Below, piece after piece: positions 35,637 to 45,789 of a DNA stretch of 64,000 nt. Source of the stretch: Alistipes sp. (lineage in GTDB: Bacteria; Bacteroidota; Bacteroidia; Bacteroidales; Rikenellaceae). The notes beneath the pieces were generated by a model. It was not told where the DNA came from. It ran no database searches and saw nothing but the letters and a program-made list of their open reading frames with translations. The position numbers and the translations under genes are program-made. The stretch covers positions 1-64,000 of the forward strand of contig JAFNXN010000028.1 of the NCBI GenBank assembly GCA_017379015.1, given 5' to 3'. The number at the start of each line of letters is the position of its first letter. The stretch's first letter is position 1.

Positions 35637-38042
35637 ATGAAAAAACTACTAAAGACACTTGTGTTGGTGATGGCAATGGTATTTGCCTTTACCTCAAACA
35701 CAAATGCTGTTGCAGCCGACCCAATCTATGGCAAGGTTGTAGACATTTTGGGTGGTGCACCAGTGAAGTGGACACTCTACGCAACAGAGAATGGCAACGA
35801 TGTCTACACGTTGGTATTCGCCGGTAAGATCAACAACGGCTACCATGGCTACCCTCTTACCGACCCATACTCAGCACCATCATTCACATTCGACAACTGC
35901 ACAACAGTGGGTCGCATGATGGAGCAGGGCAAGCTTGAGGAGGTTGTTGACGAGTATGGCGACACCGTAAAGCACTACCACGGCACGATGACATTCATCC
36001 AGCAGGTGAAGGCATCAGCAAACACAAAGGTTACAGGTACTATCAGCACCAACATCTGTACAGATGCTACAAACCAGTGCCAGCAGAGCTCTTTCGACTT
36101 CTCGATCACCCTTGCACCAGCAAAGGCTGCTGAGGCTAAGGTTGAGGAGGTGAAGGCTGAGGCTGCTGAGGAGGTAAAGGCTGAGGAGGCTGCAGCTGTG
36201 GAGAGCACTCCAGCAGTTGAGGGTCCAGAGTGGATGGTTGACGGTACAATCAAGGGCGAGACACTTAGCCTTGTATTCAGCCACATCATCACTGAGGGCG
36301 ACCTCCGCGATAAGCCTGCAATGCCTGAGATCAGCTTCGAGGGTCAGGGCGCAGCGATCGCTGCTATCGCTCTTCGCGACAGCGAGATCGACTACGAGGC
36401 TCTTAAGCTCAACGACACACTCCGCCTTGTGACTAACAACTTCAAGGCAGCAGACCTTGGCGAGGGCGTAGACAAGCTATCGGGTAAGATCGCATACGCT
36501 AACAACGAGTACAGCTACGAGATCTCACTTCCTGCTGAGGAGGAGAGCTCATCAAAGCTCGACTGGTCGTCTATCATCCAGGCTATCCTTTGGGGCTTCG
36601 CAGCGTTGCTCACACCATGTGTATTCCCTATGGTGCCAATGACCGTATCATTCTTCATCAAGGGCTCGCAGTCGCCAGCTCAGGGTCGCTTCCGCGCTAC
36701 GATGTATGGTTTCTTCATCATCGCGCTCTACGTGCTCCCTATCGCGGCACTCATCCTCATCTCGAACCTTGCAGGTGGTTCTAACGTGACTAACGACATC
36801 TTCAACTGGTTGTCGACACACTGGATTCCTAACCTCATCTTCTTCGCTATCTTCATGATCTTCGCAGCATCGTTCTTCGGCGCATTCGAGATCACCATGC
36901 CTTCAAAGTTCGTTAACAAGAGTGACGCAGGTGCTGAGAAGGGCGGTTTGCTTGGTATCTTCTTCATGGCACTCACACTTGTGCTTGTATCATTCTCATG
37001 TACAGGTCCTATCGTTGGTACCGTGATCATCAGCTCTACAAGCGGTGGTAACATCTGGATGCCTATCCTCACAATGGCTGCCTTTGCAACTGCATTCGCA
37101 CTTCCATTTACACTCCTTGCTTGGTTCCCATCGATGCTTAAGAACATGCCTAAGAGCGGTGGCTGGCTCAACTCTGTAAAGGTTGTCCTCGGTTTCATCG
37201 AGATCGCCCTCGGTCTTAAGTTCTTGATGACTGCTGACCAGACATACCACTGGGGATTGCTCGACCGCGAGATCTACCTCGCTATCTGGATCGTGACATT
37301 CGCACTCCTCGGCTTGTACCTCTTGGGTAAGCTCCGCTTTGCTCACGACGACAAGATGGAGACCCTCTCTGTGAAGCGTCTTGTGTTGGCTATCCTCGTA
37401 TTCTCGTTCGTTGTATACCTCATCCCAGGTATGTTCGGCGCACCATTGAAGGGTATCTCAGGCTACTTGCCTCCAATGAGCACTCAGGACTTCCGCCTCG
37501 ATGGTTCACCTAAGAACCACAACACTCAGGTTAAGTATGGCGACTTCCTACATATTCCTAACAACCTTGAGGGTTACTTCGACCTCGACGAGGCTATCGC
37601 AGCAGCTAAGGAGCAGAACAAGCCTATCTTCGTTGATGTAACAGGTCACGCTTGTAACAACTGCCGTGAGATGGAGTCATACGTATGGAGCGACACTAAG
37701 GTGACACGCCTCATGTCGGAGGAGTACATCGTATGCGCACTCTACGTTGACGATAAGACACCTCTTGAGGCTGGCGACTACTACACTAACGAGAATGGCA
37801 TCGAGATGCGTGAGCTTGGTCGTAAGAACGCTGCTATCGCCATCGACCGTTGGGGTATCAACGCTCAGCCAGGATATGTTCTCCTCACTCCTGATGGCAA
37901 GAACATGGTATCGGCAAAGACCATGAGCTACGACCGCGAGATCTCGCACTTCGTAGACTTCCTCGAGACAGGTCTTAACAACCACAAGAATGGCGTAAGC
38001 TTCGGCAACGGCGCATTCTCAGGTAATGTAACAAAGAAGTAG
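35637..38042 (+). CDS. dsbD: Thiol:disulfide interchange protein DsbD-like
   Basis: 801 residues. Signal peptide (about 1-27), periplasmic N-terminal beta domains separated by an Ala/Glu/Lys-rich linker (about residues 165-195), then an eight-TM CcdA-like domain with Cys328 (TPCVFPMVP) and Cys455 (SCTGPIVGT), and a C-terminal thioredoxin-like domain with CNNC at 673-676 (TGHACNNCREME). It carries electrons from cytosolic thioredoxin to periplasmic proteins. The gene has its own strong terminator. The duplicated-looking N-terminal region is longer than in E. coli DsbD. Confidence 0.92.
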   Translation: MKKLLKTLVLVMAMVFAFTSNTNAVAADPIYGKVVDILGGAPVKWTLYATENGNDVYTLVFAGKINNGYHGYPLTDPYSAPSFTFDNCTTVGRMMEQGKLEEVVDEYGDTVKHYHGTMTFIQQVKASANTKVTGTISTNICTDATNQCQQSSFDFSITLAPAKAAEAKVEEVKAEAAEEVKAEEAAAVESTPAVEGPEWMVDGTIKGETLSLVFSHIITEGDLRDKPAMPEISFEGQGAAIAAIALRDSEIDYEALKLNDTLRLVTNNFKAADLGEGVDKLSGKIAYANNEYSYEISLPAEEESSSKLDWSSIIQAILWGFAALLTPCVFPMVPMTVSFFIKGSQSPAQGRFRATMYGFFIIALYVLPIAALILISNLAGGSNVTNDIFNWLSTHWIPNLIFFAIFMIFAASFFGAFEITMPSKFVNKSDAGAEKGGLLGIFFMALTLVLVSFSCTGPIVGTVIISSTSGGNIWMPILTMAAFATAFALPFTLLAWFPSMLKNMPKSGGWLNSVKVVLGFIEIALGLKFLMTADQTYHWGLLDREIYLAIWIVTFALLGLYLLGKLRFAHDDKMETLSVKRLVLAILVFSFVVYLIPGMFGAPLKGISGYLPPMSTQDFRLDGSPKNHNTQVKYGDFLHIPNNLEGYFDLDEAIAAAKEQNKPIFVDVTGHACNNCREMESYVWSDTKVTRLMSEEYIVCALYVDDKTPLEAGDYYTNENGIEMRELGRKNAAIAIDRWGINAQPGYVLLTPDGKNMVSAKTMSYDREISHFVDFLETGLNNHKNGVSFGNGAFSGNVTKK

Positions 38043-38064
38043 TTACTGACTACACATAACGACG

Positions 38065-38091
38065 AAGGCTGTCCCGCGGGACAGCCTTTTT
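38065..38091 (+). terminator. Intrinsic terminator after dsbD
   Basis: AAGGCTGTCCC/GGGACAGCCTT, a perfect palindromic stem followed by T5. Confidence 0.92.
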
Positions 38092-38229
38092 CATTGAGTA
38101 TGGGTAAAGCCGTGCGCATGGCGCACTCTAAGTAAAGTGAAAGATCACAAGGCGAAGCAGCAATACTCAGAGCGAAGCGGAACTAAGCACTCTTAGCCAG
38201 AACAAACACCAGAGAGGATAAAAAAATTT

Positions 38230-38315
38230 AAGGAGATTAGGGAGTTTAGTGCTTTAGGTAATGATGTTAGCACGCTCCTTAATCTCCTTAATCTCCCTAA
38301 ACTCCCTAAACTCTC
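38230..38315 (-). terminator. Nonamer-built inverted repeat, probable terminator
   Basis: Left arm (38230-38249) and right arm (38275-38315) are made of GGAGATTAG/CTAATCTCC-type units; 13 bases (CTAAACTCCCTAA) are perfectly complementary. On the minus strand the hairpin is followed by a T7 run, so it would terminate the AlkD-like gene that ends at 38327. The right arm contains several repeated units, offering alternative pairings. The same nonamer is found at bases 1-30. Confidence 0.65.
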
Positions 38316-38326
38316 TCTACTCTCTG

Positions 38327-38974
38327 CTAAAGTTCTAGCTCAAGACGCCACGAGAGCTCCTCGACAATATAGTCTTTGATGGGCGATGATTGAAGACGCT
38401 CCAAGAGTACTGGCAGGCCCACCTTCACGGAGCAATCGCGCGAAGCGACATAGCAGATAAGCGCAATAACGCCATTGGCAATATGTCGTGACTCGGGGTT
38501 TGCACGCACGGCATTCTCCACGGCTATAAACGCCACCTCGGTGGTAGTGCGCTCGTTGCGCGATGCCGCCATAAGCGCAGCATACGCCACAAGCTCGTTG
38601 CTCTCCGTAGTCCAGATACCCATTAGGGAGTTGATGTCATAGATCTTCGATAGGAGCGCAAAGGCAAGCTCCTCAGCTAGTTCTGAATTTATGATGCCAC
38701 GCGACCAAAATGGAAACTCATGAATGTCGACATCGGCTGGTGGGGCAAGATGGCACGCCGCGAGCTTCAGCTCACGCACCTGCTGCTGATAGAGATACTT
38801 CGCAAAGGCGTAGTCAGCCTCCTCAGCGGCGACAATCTCGCGGATAGTGGCAATAGAGACGCCGTAGTTGAGTCCATACCTCTCGCCACCGCGCGTCATG
38901 CTCTCGGCAACAGCACCATTCATCTGCTTGCGTAGTCGTCCAAGCAGCGATATCATACGTTGGGTGTTATCCAT
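38327..38974 (-). CDS. AlkD-like HEAT-repeat protein
   Basis: 215 residues from the ATG at 38974; a start six codons upstream would run into the neighbouring gene. The all-helical sequence and the motif YGLNYGVSIATIREIVAAEEADYAFAKYLY-like pattern (about residues 34-62) fit the AlkD/DNA alkylation repair HEAT family. Key DNA-glycosylase residues (Trp/Asp) were not confidently located, so repair activity is uncertain. It starts 1 base after the DUF4831 stop codon. Confidence 0.6.
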   Translation of the reverse strand: MDNTQRMISLLGRLRKQMNGAVAESMTRGGERYGLNYGVSIATIREIVAAEEADYAFAKYLYQQQVRELKLAACHLAPPADVDIHEFPFWSRGIINSELAEELAFALLSKIYDINSLMGIWTTESNELVAYAALMAASRNERTTTEVAFIAVENAVRANPESRHIANGVIALICYVASRDCSVKVGLPVLLERLQSSPIKDYIVEELSWRLELEL

Positions 38975-38975
38975 A

Positions 38976-39935
38976 CTACTTTTCCAAGGCAATTCTTACA
39001 GTACAACCAAACTCATATATAGGCAAGATGCGCGCCACGAGGGTCTCACGACCATAGCACAAGGCTACATTGGCGTTGTTGGCGTAGTGATAGAGGATCT
39101 TACCCTTAGGGTTGCTCTCGGGGTATACCATCTCGGAAGGCTCAATGATAACCTCGATAAGCTCGCCCACATAGTTAGTCAATGGCAACACACCATGCAT
39201 CTCGCTGAAGCGCGCCACATGAAGGCTCTGAGGCTTCATCCTAGTCTCAGAGGTTTGAGTAGACTCACTCTGCTCTGAGGCCTCCTCAGAAGGCGTAGTA
39301 CCTACAACCTCGTATGTAACAGGCTCAACAGGGATATAGTAGCGATACGATAGTCGTCGTACACTGCTCTTACCCAAGAAGAGGTCGGTATATTCGCCCT
39401 CGATCTTATCTATCTCGCGAAGTGCGCTCTCAAGACCCGCACCATAGACACCATCACCAAGCTCGGCAGTGATCAGCTCAAGACGCGCTGCACGAAGCAT
39501 GAAGATGCGCTCAGCAGCATTCGAGGCACTTCTCTCAAGGTCGACACGTGTAGCACTCTGGCGGTCGGGCAGGAACTCTGCAAACTCACCCTCCGACTCT
39601 TCGCTTAGGAGCTGCACCTGAGGGTTAGCCATAGCATAGTAGTCGTCATTGGTGAGCGATACACTTGACGACACAATACGATACTTAGCACTGCTTGTCA
39701 ATCGTGCAGCAGGGCAACCCAACATACGCTCAGCATAGCGCGCATAGGGACCTGGCACAAACTCCTCAACCTCAATGACGAGGTCGACAGCAAGGGTTGT
39801 TCGCGCCTCACGGATGACAAGTTCGCCATCTTCAACAAAGGTACCAACGCGCATCTTCTGAAGTGGCTGCGCTGAGAGCGTAAGGGTGCATGCCGAGATA
39901 AGCATGAGAAGCGATATAGCTAAGACTCTTTTCAT
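38976..39935 (-). CDS. DUF4831 family exported protein
   Basis: 319 residues with a signal peptide (about 1-22). The N-terminal TTLAVDLVIEVEEFVPGPYARYAERMLG is the characteristic DUF4831 start. A Ser/Glu/Thr-rich insert lies around residues 217-235. Bacteroidetes-specific family without known function. Good promoter just upstream; co-transcribed with the AlkD-like gene. Confidence 0.8.
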   Translation of the reverse strand: MKRVLAISLLMLISACTLTLSAQPLQKMRVGTFVEDGELVIREARTTLAVDLVIEVEEFVPGPYARYAERMLGCPAARLTSSAKYRIVSSSVSLTNDDYYAMANPQVQLLSEESEGEFAEFLPDRQSATRVDLERSASNAAERIFMLRAARLELITAELGDGVYGAGLESALREIDKIEGEYTDLFLGKSSVRRLSYRYYIPVEPVTYEVVGTTPSEEASEQSESTQTSETRMKPQSLHVARFSEMHGVLPLTNYVGELIEVIIEPSEMVYPESNPKGKILYHYANNANVALCYGRETLVARILPIYEFGCTVRIALEK

Positions 39936-39963
39936 AATGTACAGATAAAAAATTAAATATCTA

Positions 39964-39995
39964 CAAAGGTACGAAAAATAATATTATAGAGCAAA
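39964..39995 (-). promoter_or_regulatory. Promoter of the DUF4831 operon
   Basis: Minus-strand TTTG (39992-39995) and TACCTTTG (39964-39971) are 20 bases apart; ATG about 29 bases beyond. Confidence 0.68.
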
Positions 39996-40047
39996 AAAAA
40001 GAGGCAAAGATTAGCTCTTCACCCCTTTAAACCGGCTACTGAAACAG

Positions 40048-41745
40048 CTACAATGCCATAAGCATTAGCAGCTGCGCCGTAAGCACTCGAAGGAACATCA
40101 CCACAGGATATACCGTGGCATAGCCCACAGCAGGCATATCGTTACCCGACGATGTGCTAGCAAAGCCAAGTGCTGGAGGATCAGTCATAGCACCCGACAT
40201 AAGACCCATAAGCGTATAGTAGTTGATCTTAAACTTAAGACGTGCGATAAGTGCAACGATAATAAGCGGAAGAACAGTGATGATAAAGCCATAGCCCACC
40301 CACTTGTAGCCACCGCCTACGATAGCGTCGATAAAGCCATCACCAGCACCAATACCTACTGCGGCAAGGAAGAGAGCCAAGCCCATCTCACGAAGCATGA
40401 GGTTAGCACTCATCGTCGTATAGGTCACAAGGTGGAAGTGAGGACCAAACTTACCGAGCAGAATGGCGATGATAAGCGGACCACCTGCCAAGCCGAGCTT
40501 CACAGGCTGAGGGATGTTCATAAGTGGCAACGAGCCAAGCAACACACCAAGAGCTATGCCAAGGAAGATAGGCAAGAGGTTTGGATGGTCGAGCTTCTTA
40601 AGCGAGTTACCAAGCACCTTCTCGGCAGCTGCCACAGCAGCCTCAGGACCTACAACCATAACCTTATCACCCACCTGGAGCTCCATACCCTGATATGGGA
40701 TAAGGTCGACACCAGCACGGTGTACTCGCGTGATGTTGATACCGTAACGGGTACGAAGACGAAGATCCGAGAACTTCTTACCGTTGATATTCTCATGCGT
40801 GATAAGTATTCGACGCGACACAAGAGGCGTAGACTGCATAGCTGTAGCACCCCACTCATCTGCACTCATCTCTACAGGCTTACCGAAGAAAGCAAGAATA
40901 GCCTCGCTATCCTCATCCGAGCAGATGATGCGCAGACGATCGCCCTTCACGAGCTTAGAGTTACCATCTGCCATAACAATCTCGCCCGACGAGTGCATGA
41001 TACGCGACACGACAAACTGACGACCGATGAGCATGTGCGCTATAGCAATGGTCTTACCCTCAAGCATCTCGTTAGTGAACTCAACCGAGTAGCGGTGAGG
41101 CAGCTGTGTCTCATTACTCATCGCCGCCAAGCCCTCGTCCTCCTTCTTGAAGTCGACTCTTAGGACATAGCGCATGAAGATCATCGTGAAGATAATACCG
41201 ATGACACCCAATGGATATGCCACAGCATAACCCAACGAGATTGTAGCATCGTCGACACCCATTGCATCCATATATGCCTGCTGAGCAGCACCAAGACCAG
41301 GGGTATTGGTCACAGCACCCGACATGACACCCACCATCGTAGGCAGAGGCTCGCCCGTGATGAGGTGAATGGCATAGGTTGTCACAGCACCGAGCAAGAT
41401 CACCGTTGCTGCCAAGAGGATAAGCTTCACACCACCACTCTTGAGCGATGAGAAGAAACCTGGACCAACCTGAAGACCAATGAAAAAGACAAAGAGAATC
41501 AAGCCGAACTCCTTGATAAAGTGGAGCGTATCATGGTGGATTGAGCCAGGATCGAGGAAGTGACCCGCAACGATACCTGTAAAGAGGATCCACGTCATAC
41601 CAAATGATACACCCTTAATCTTTATTCTGCTCAGTGCTATACCCGAGGCAATCACCAAGGCAAGAATAAATATGGTGTGAGCGATCGAGGGATGACCCGC
41701 ATCGCCACTACCCATAATAACGGTTTTAAGCCAATTTAAATTCAT
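40048..41745 (-). CDS. YidE/AspT-type transporter with two TrkA-C domains
   Basis: 565 residues. Two membrane halves of about five to six TM segments each flank two soluble RCK_C (TrkA-C) domains (about residues 205-380; for example GKTIAIAHMLIGRQFVVSRI and VGDKVMVVGPEA). The repeated SGAVTNTPGLGAAQQA and SGAMTDPPALGFA motifs, one per half, are typical of the aspartate:alanine exchanger family (YidE/YbjL). Substrate not predictable. Single gene; TATATTTG (41775-41782, minus) upstream. Confidence 0.88.
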   Translation of the reverse strand: MNLNWLKTVIMGSGDAGHPSIAHTIFILALVIASGIALSRIKIKGVSFGMTWILFTGIVAGHFLDPGSIHHDTLHFIKEFGLILFVFFIGLQVGPGFFSSLKSGGVKLILLAATVILLGAVTTYAIHLITGEPLPTMVGVMSGAVTNTPGLGAAQQAYMDAMGVDDATISLGYAVAYPLGVIGIIFTMIFMRYVLRVDFKKEDEGLAAMSNETQLPHRYSVEFTNEMLEGKTIAIAHMLIGRQFVVSRIMHSSGEIVMADGNSKLVKGDRLRIICSDEDSEAILAFFGKPVEMSADEWGATAMQSTPLVSRRILITHENINGKKFSDLRLRTRYGINITRVHRAGVDLIPYQGMELQVGDKVMVVGPEAAVAAAEKVLGNSLKKLDHPNLLPIFLGIALGVLLGSLPLMNIPQPVKLGLAGGPLIIAILLGKFGPHFHLVTYTTMSANLMLREMGLALFLAAVGIGAGDGFIDAIVGGGYKWVGYGFIITVLPLIIVALIARLKFKINYYTLMGLMSGAMTDPPALGFASTSSGNDMPAVGYATVYPVVMFLRVLTAQLLMLMAL

Positions 41746-41774
41746 TATTTATATTTAAAGGGTTAGATTAAACT

Positions 41775-41807
41775 GCAAATATATACATATATATTTATAT
41801 AGTCAAG
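41775..41807 (-). promoter_or_regulatory. Promoter of the YidE-type gene
   Basis: TATATTTG (41775-41782) with CTTG (41804-41807) 21 bases upstream on the minus strand. Confidence 0.5.
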
Positions 41808-41822
41808 AGCAAGCCCCATTAA

Positions 41823-42554
41823 CTACGCCTTAAAATGCTCAAAAAATCGCTCCTTGTAGTTCTCACCCAACGGTATATACTCGCCATTATCGAGGAAAAT
41901 ACGTCCTCGCGTGTAGCTCGAAATGCGCTTAAGGTTAACGATATACGAGCGATGAACACGCAGGAAGAGGTTTGCCGGAAGCGTGGTCTCCATGTTCTTC
42001 AGACGGAAGAGCGTGGTGATGGTTGGTGCGCCCTCGATATGCAGACGTACATACTCGCCAGCACTCTCCAAATAGACGATGTCGGCAATCTTGACTAGCT
42101 GTGTCTTGTAGTCAGCCTTGACCGAGATATACTCCGTATCGGCACTCTCAGCCTCGTTTTGAGCCACAGCACTCTCTGCCGCCCTACATCGGCTCATAAG
42201 ATCGGCCAGCGAGATAGCCTTCTGCGACGCCTTCATAAACTCCTCATAACTAAAAGGCTTCATCAGGTAGTCCAGAGCATTGAGCTTAAAGCCCTCGAGG
42301 GCAAACTCCGAGTGCGCCGTGGTGAAGACTATGAAGTAGCTCAAGGTAAGTGAACGGACAAACTCAAGACCATTCATGTCGGGCATATTGATGTCGACAA
42401 AGATCAAATCAACCTCCTCGCGCTCAAGCATCTGCTGAGCCTCCAACGCACTACGACACAACCCCACAAGTTGTAGCTGCTCGGTACGCTCTATGTAGCT
42501 TTTAATCTGACGCAAAGCCAATGGCTCGTCGTCAATAGCAATACATCTTACCAT
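41823..42554 (-). CDS. LytTR-type response regulator
   Basis: 243 residues. Receiver domain with phospho-acceptor Asp54 (FVDINMPDMNGLEF), acidic pair at residues 8-9 and Lys98 region (YLMKPFSYEEF), then a LytTR DNA-binding domain (residues about 135-240; FLRVHRSYIVNLKRI, YIPLGENYKERFFEHF). It starts 3 bases after the stop codon of the sensor kinase gene and pairs with it. Targets are unknown. Confidence 0.92.
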   Translation of the reverse strand: MVRCIAIDDEPLALRQIKSYIERTEQLQLVGLCRSALEAQQMLEREEVDLIFVDINMPDMNGLEFVRSLTLSYFIVFTTAHSEFALEGFKLNALDYLMKPFSYEEFMKASQKAISLADLMSRCRAAESAVAQNEAESADTEYISVKADYKTQLVKIADIVYLESAGEYVRLHIEGAPTITTLFRLKNMETTLPANLFLRVHRSYIVNLKRISSYTRGRIFLDNGEYIPLGENYKERFFEHFKA

Positions 42555-42557
42555 CGT

Positions 42558-43607
42558 TTAATTTATTATAGGGATTACAAGTTTCACCACATATCTCTTC
42601 AAATCGCTATCATCAATATCGAGCTTATGACGACCTCCAAACATAAGGTCTAGACGCTTGGTGATGTTATCCAGACCTATGCCGCTATGCTCCGAGGAGC
42701 TTGAGTAGTGGCGCGAGTTGGCAACTACACACGTAAGCTCGTCATTATCTATATAGATACTAATGTGGATATAGGACTCCTTATTGTAGCTGATGCCATG
42801 CTTAAAGGCATTCTCCACAAGCACTATAAGCAGCAATGGTGGGAGCTTAACACTGCGACAGACATTTATATCGGGGTGCTTGAAACTGATCTCCACGTCG
42901 TCGAAGATGCGAATACGCATAAGCTCAATGTAGTTGTCGAGAAACTCCACCTCCTTGTCGAGTGTTGTGTGGCTCTCGCTCGAGTCGTAGAGCACATGAC
43001 GCATCATACGCGATAGGTCCATCACACTCTTACGCGCCATGACCGTATCGAAGTCTATCATCGAGTGGATGTTATTGAGCGTATTCATCAAGAAGTGCGG
43101 GTTTATCTGATACTTCAGGTACTGCATCTGTATCTCGATATTCTGTCGCTCAAGAAGTGCCATACGCTGATCGGTCTGCAAAGCACGATAGTAGAGCTTG
43201 ATCATCGAGTTTGCTCCAGCCATCAGGATGCCAAATAGAACATTCCAGTACCAAGCCAGCTCGGTCAACGACGCCTTGTCGCGCAGATCAACATCGCCCT
43301 GCCAATACCTAAAGTCGAGCACCTCGATAGTACCAAACACGGCGGCTACAAGCATGATTAGAAGCACGATGTACCAGCCGTAGCGATTGCGCATCAGCAG
43401 AGGTGTGAGCAGATGATTGTGAACCAGAAAGGTGAAGAAATAGGGGGTTATCTTAACCCACGAGATGATCACCTTGCCGAAGGATACTGCATCCTCCGAC
43501 ATAAGGTGAGCATTCATAAATGGGATAAGATAGATGGCTGCCCACACACAGGCGTAGAGCATATTCTCGCCCAGCCAAAAATTCTTAAATATCCTCTTTA
43601 GGTTCAC
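42558..43607 (-). CDS. LytS-like sensor histidine kinase
   Basis: 349 residues, probably from a GTG at 43607 (the next ATG at 43562 would cut the conserved FWLGENMLYACVW start). Four TM segments in residues 15-135, then the His_kinase domain with phospho-acceptor His171 (YQINPHFLMNTLNNI) and a C-terminal ATPase with SGIGLDNITKRLDLMFG. Partner of the LytTR regulator downstream. No extracytoplasmic sensor domain of note. Confidence 0.9.
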   Translation of the reverse strand: MNLKRIFKNFWLGENMLYACVWAAIYLIPFMNAHLMSEDAVSFGKVIISWVKITPYFFTFLVHNHLLTPLLMRNRYGWYIVLLIMLVAAVFGTIEVLDFRYWQGDVDLRDKASLTELAWYWNVLFGILMAGANSMIKLYYRALQTDQRMALLERQNIEIQMQYLKYQINPHFLMNTLNNIHSMIDFDTVMARKSVMDLSRMMRHVLYDSSESHTTLDKEVEFLDNYIELMRIRIFDDVEISFKHPDINVCRSVKLPPLLLIVLVENAFKHGISYNKESYIHISIYIDNDELTCVVANSRHYSSSSEHSGIGLDNITKRLDLMFGGRHKLDIDDSDLKRYVVKLVIPIIN

Positions 43608-43652
43608 ACGCCAAGCAACTTATCGTTACCACTAGAGCCCGATCACCCAAGA

Positions 43653-44957
43653 CTACTTCTGACGGAAGTAGATCTGGATAGGCACACCCGAGAAGTCCCA
43701 CTGCTCGCGGAGCTTATTCTCGAGGAAACGACGATACGACTCCTTGATATACTGAGGCAAGTTCACGAAGAAGGCAAACTGCGGAGTAGGTGTTGGGAGC
43801 TGCGTAACATACTTGATCTTGATGTACTTACCCTTGGTTGCTGCGGGTGGATAGTTCTCGATGAGTGGGAGGAAGAAGTCGTTGAGCTCCGAGGTCGAGA
43901 TACGACGCTTGCGCGACTGGTATACACGGATTGCAGCCTGAAGCACATCGAGAATTCGCTGCTTGTTGATCACCGAGGTGAAGATGATTGGAATATCGCT
44001 AAATGGAGCGAGCTTCTTCTCAAGGAACTCACGCCACACCTTCATAGTGTTGCTATCCTTCTCCACAAGATCCCACTTGTTCACCACGATAACACATCCC
44101 TTACGGTTGCGCACAATGAGGTTGTGGATGTTGAGATCCTGCGACTCGATGCCCTGCTCGGCGTCGAGCATAAGCACACATACGTCAGAGTTCTCGATGG
44201 CACGTATCGAGCGCATCACCGAGTAGAACTCGAGATCTTCGGTCACCTTACCCTTCTTACGCATACCCGCAGTGTCGATAAGGTAGAAGTCCATACCGTA
44301 CATGTTGTAGCGCGTGTGTATCGAGTCACGGGTTGTACCTGCAACGTTAGTCACGATATTACGCTCCTGTCCCAACAAGGCATTTGTCATAGACGACTTA
44401 CCCACGTTAGGGCGACCTACGATGGCGATACGTGGCAACGACGCATCGTACTCGGCAGTAGTATCGTCAGGGAGGTTGGCAAGGATGGCATCCATCATGT
44501 CGCCAGTACCGCTACCCGACATCGAGCTGATGCAGAATGGCTCGCCAAGGCCCAACGAGTGGAACTCATGCGAGAAGTAGATGAGGTCGTAGGTGTCGAC
44601 CTTGTTACATACGAGCATCACCTTCTTACCCGAACGACGGAGGATATCTGCCATCATCATATCGAGATCCGTGATACCTGTACGCACCTCGACAAGGAAG
44701 AGGATTAGGTCTGCCTCCTCGATGGCGAGCATCACCTGTCGGCGAATCTCATCCTCGAATATATCCTCAGAGTTTACGGTGTAACCACCAGTGTCGATCA
44801 CCGAGAACTCCTTACCATTCCAGTCGGTTTTACCATAGTGGCGATCACGTGTTGTTCCGGCTGTCTCATCGACGATAGCCTGACGCTGACCCACAAGACG
44901 GTTGAAAAGTGTTGACTTGCCCACATTAGGGCGACCTACGATTGCAACAAGACTCAT
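43653..44957 (-). CDS. der: Ribosome-assembly GTPase Der (EngA)
   Basis: 434 residues with two GTPase domains in tandem: G1 motifs GRPNVGKS at the N-terminus and again near residue 182, DxxG in DTGG and DTAG, and NKVD and NKWD as G4 motifs, followed by the KH-like C-terminal domain. Essential for 50S subunit maturation. Single gene with its own promoter candidate (TATCTTTG, 45002-45009, minus). Full length. Confidence 0.97.
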   Translation of the reverse strand: MSLVAIVGRPNVGKSTLFNRLVGQRQAIVDETAGTTRDRHYGKTDWNGKEFSVIDTGGYTVNSEDIFEDEIRRQVMLAIEEADLILFLVEVRTGITDLDMMMADILRRSGKKVMLVCNKVDTYDLIYFSHEFHSLGLGEPFCISSMSGSGTGDMMDAILANLPDDTTAEYDASLPRIAIVGRPNVGKSSMTNALLGQERNIVTNVAGTTRDSIHTRYNMYGMDFYLIDTAGMRKKGKVTEDLEFYSVMRSIRAIENSDVCVLMLDAEQGIESQDLNIHNLIVRNRKGCVIVVNKWDLVEKDSNTMKVWREFLEKKLAPFSDIPIIFTSVINKQRILDVLQAAIRVYQSRKRRISTSELNDFFLPLIENYPPAATKGKYIKIKYVTQLPTPTPQFAFFVNLPQYIKESYRRFLENKLREQWDFSGVPIQIYFRQK

Positions 44958-45062
44958 ATCTAAAAAGCTTTATATTTCTCTATTATATACATAGTATGGC
45001 GCAAAGATAAGCTAAATCGTTGAATAAAGAAAACTTTACAAAATATTTAGCCAATATTTTTG

Positions 45063-45089
45063 TTTGTTTTAATAAAAATCGTAACTTTG
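45063..45089 (+). promoter_or_regulatory. Promoter candidate for the beta-barrel/phoH operon
   Basis: TAACTTTG (45082-45089) 32 bases before the ATG; TTTG (45063-45066) lies 15 bases upstream, shorter than usual. Confidence 0.5.
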
Positions 45090-45120
45090 GAGGATATTCG
45101 GAGAAAGTTTTTTGCGAGCG

Positions 45121-45783
45121 ATGAATAGATTATTGAAATACATACCCCGCGCAATGCGATATATAGCTGTTGTCGCACTACTCTTGACATTGGCAACTAA
45201 CGCCATGGCTCAGGAGCATAATCCTATGTTGCGCGAAGATGGCACGCCCAAGGTGCGCACTGAGTGGGGCATAGGCATCGGTGGTAGCTACACACTCATC
45301 GACCACCAGTCCGACTTCATCACCCTATCGCCACGCCTAGGCTACGAGGGACATCTACACATGGGTATACTACTGGGCAACCACTTTGCCATCGAGGGCG
45401 AGATTTCGTACGCCGGAGGTAGCATAGATGCTCTCCACAAGCCCCTTGACATCAGCCGTAGAGTACGCACCACGACCATCAACATCCCAGTGCTGCTATC
45501 GCTACGCCTCTGGGACAACCGACTGCAATTTGACCTAGGTCCACTGTTTACCGTGCGTAGCAGTGCCGAATATACACTCGAGAGCAACGTCGAGTTTTTC
45601 GGCTCGGCATACCCCACATGGAATGTTACAGCGGGTGTCGGTGTGCGACTATTCCGCAACCTGATGCTAGACATTCACTACATCTACCCCCTTGCAACCA
45701 CGCACAACCACTTCGTCGACAGCAAAAGCGAGTTTACGATGCACTCGGAGCGTGTAGCAGCGGGACTGACCCTACTATTTTAA
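45121..45783 (+). CDS. Outer-membrane beta-barrel protein
   Basis: 220 residues from the ATG at 45121. Signal peptide to about residue 30 (TNAMAQ). Alternating hydrophobic strands and a C-terminal aromatic residue (LTLLF) fit an eight-stranded OmpX/porin-like barrel (for example HLHMGILLGNHFAIEGEISYAGG, VGVRLFRNLMLDIHYIYPL). Followed 6 bases later by phoH. Substrate or role unknown. Confidence 0.75.
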   Translation: MNRLLKYIPRAMRYIAVVALLLTLATNAMAQEHNPMLREDGTPKVRTEWGIGIGGSYTLIDHQSDFITLSPRLGYEGHLHMGILLGNHFAIEGEISYAGGSIDALHKPLDISRRVRTTTINIPVLLSLRLWDNRLQFDLGPLFTVRSSAEYTLESNVEFFGSAYPTWNVTAGVGVRLFRNLMLDIHYIYPLATTHNHFVDSKSEFTMHSERVAAGLTLLF

Positions 45784-45789
45784 TTGAGT

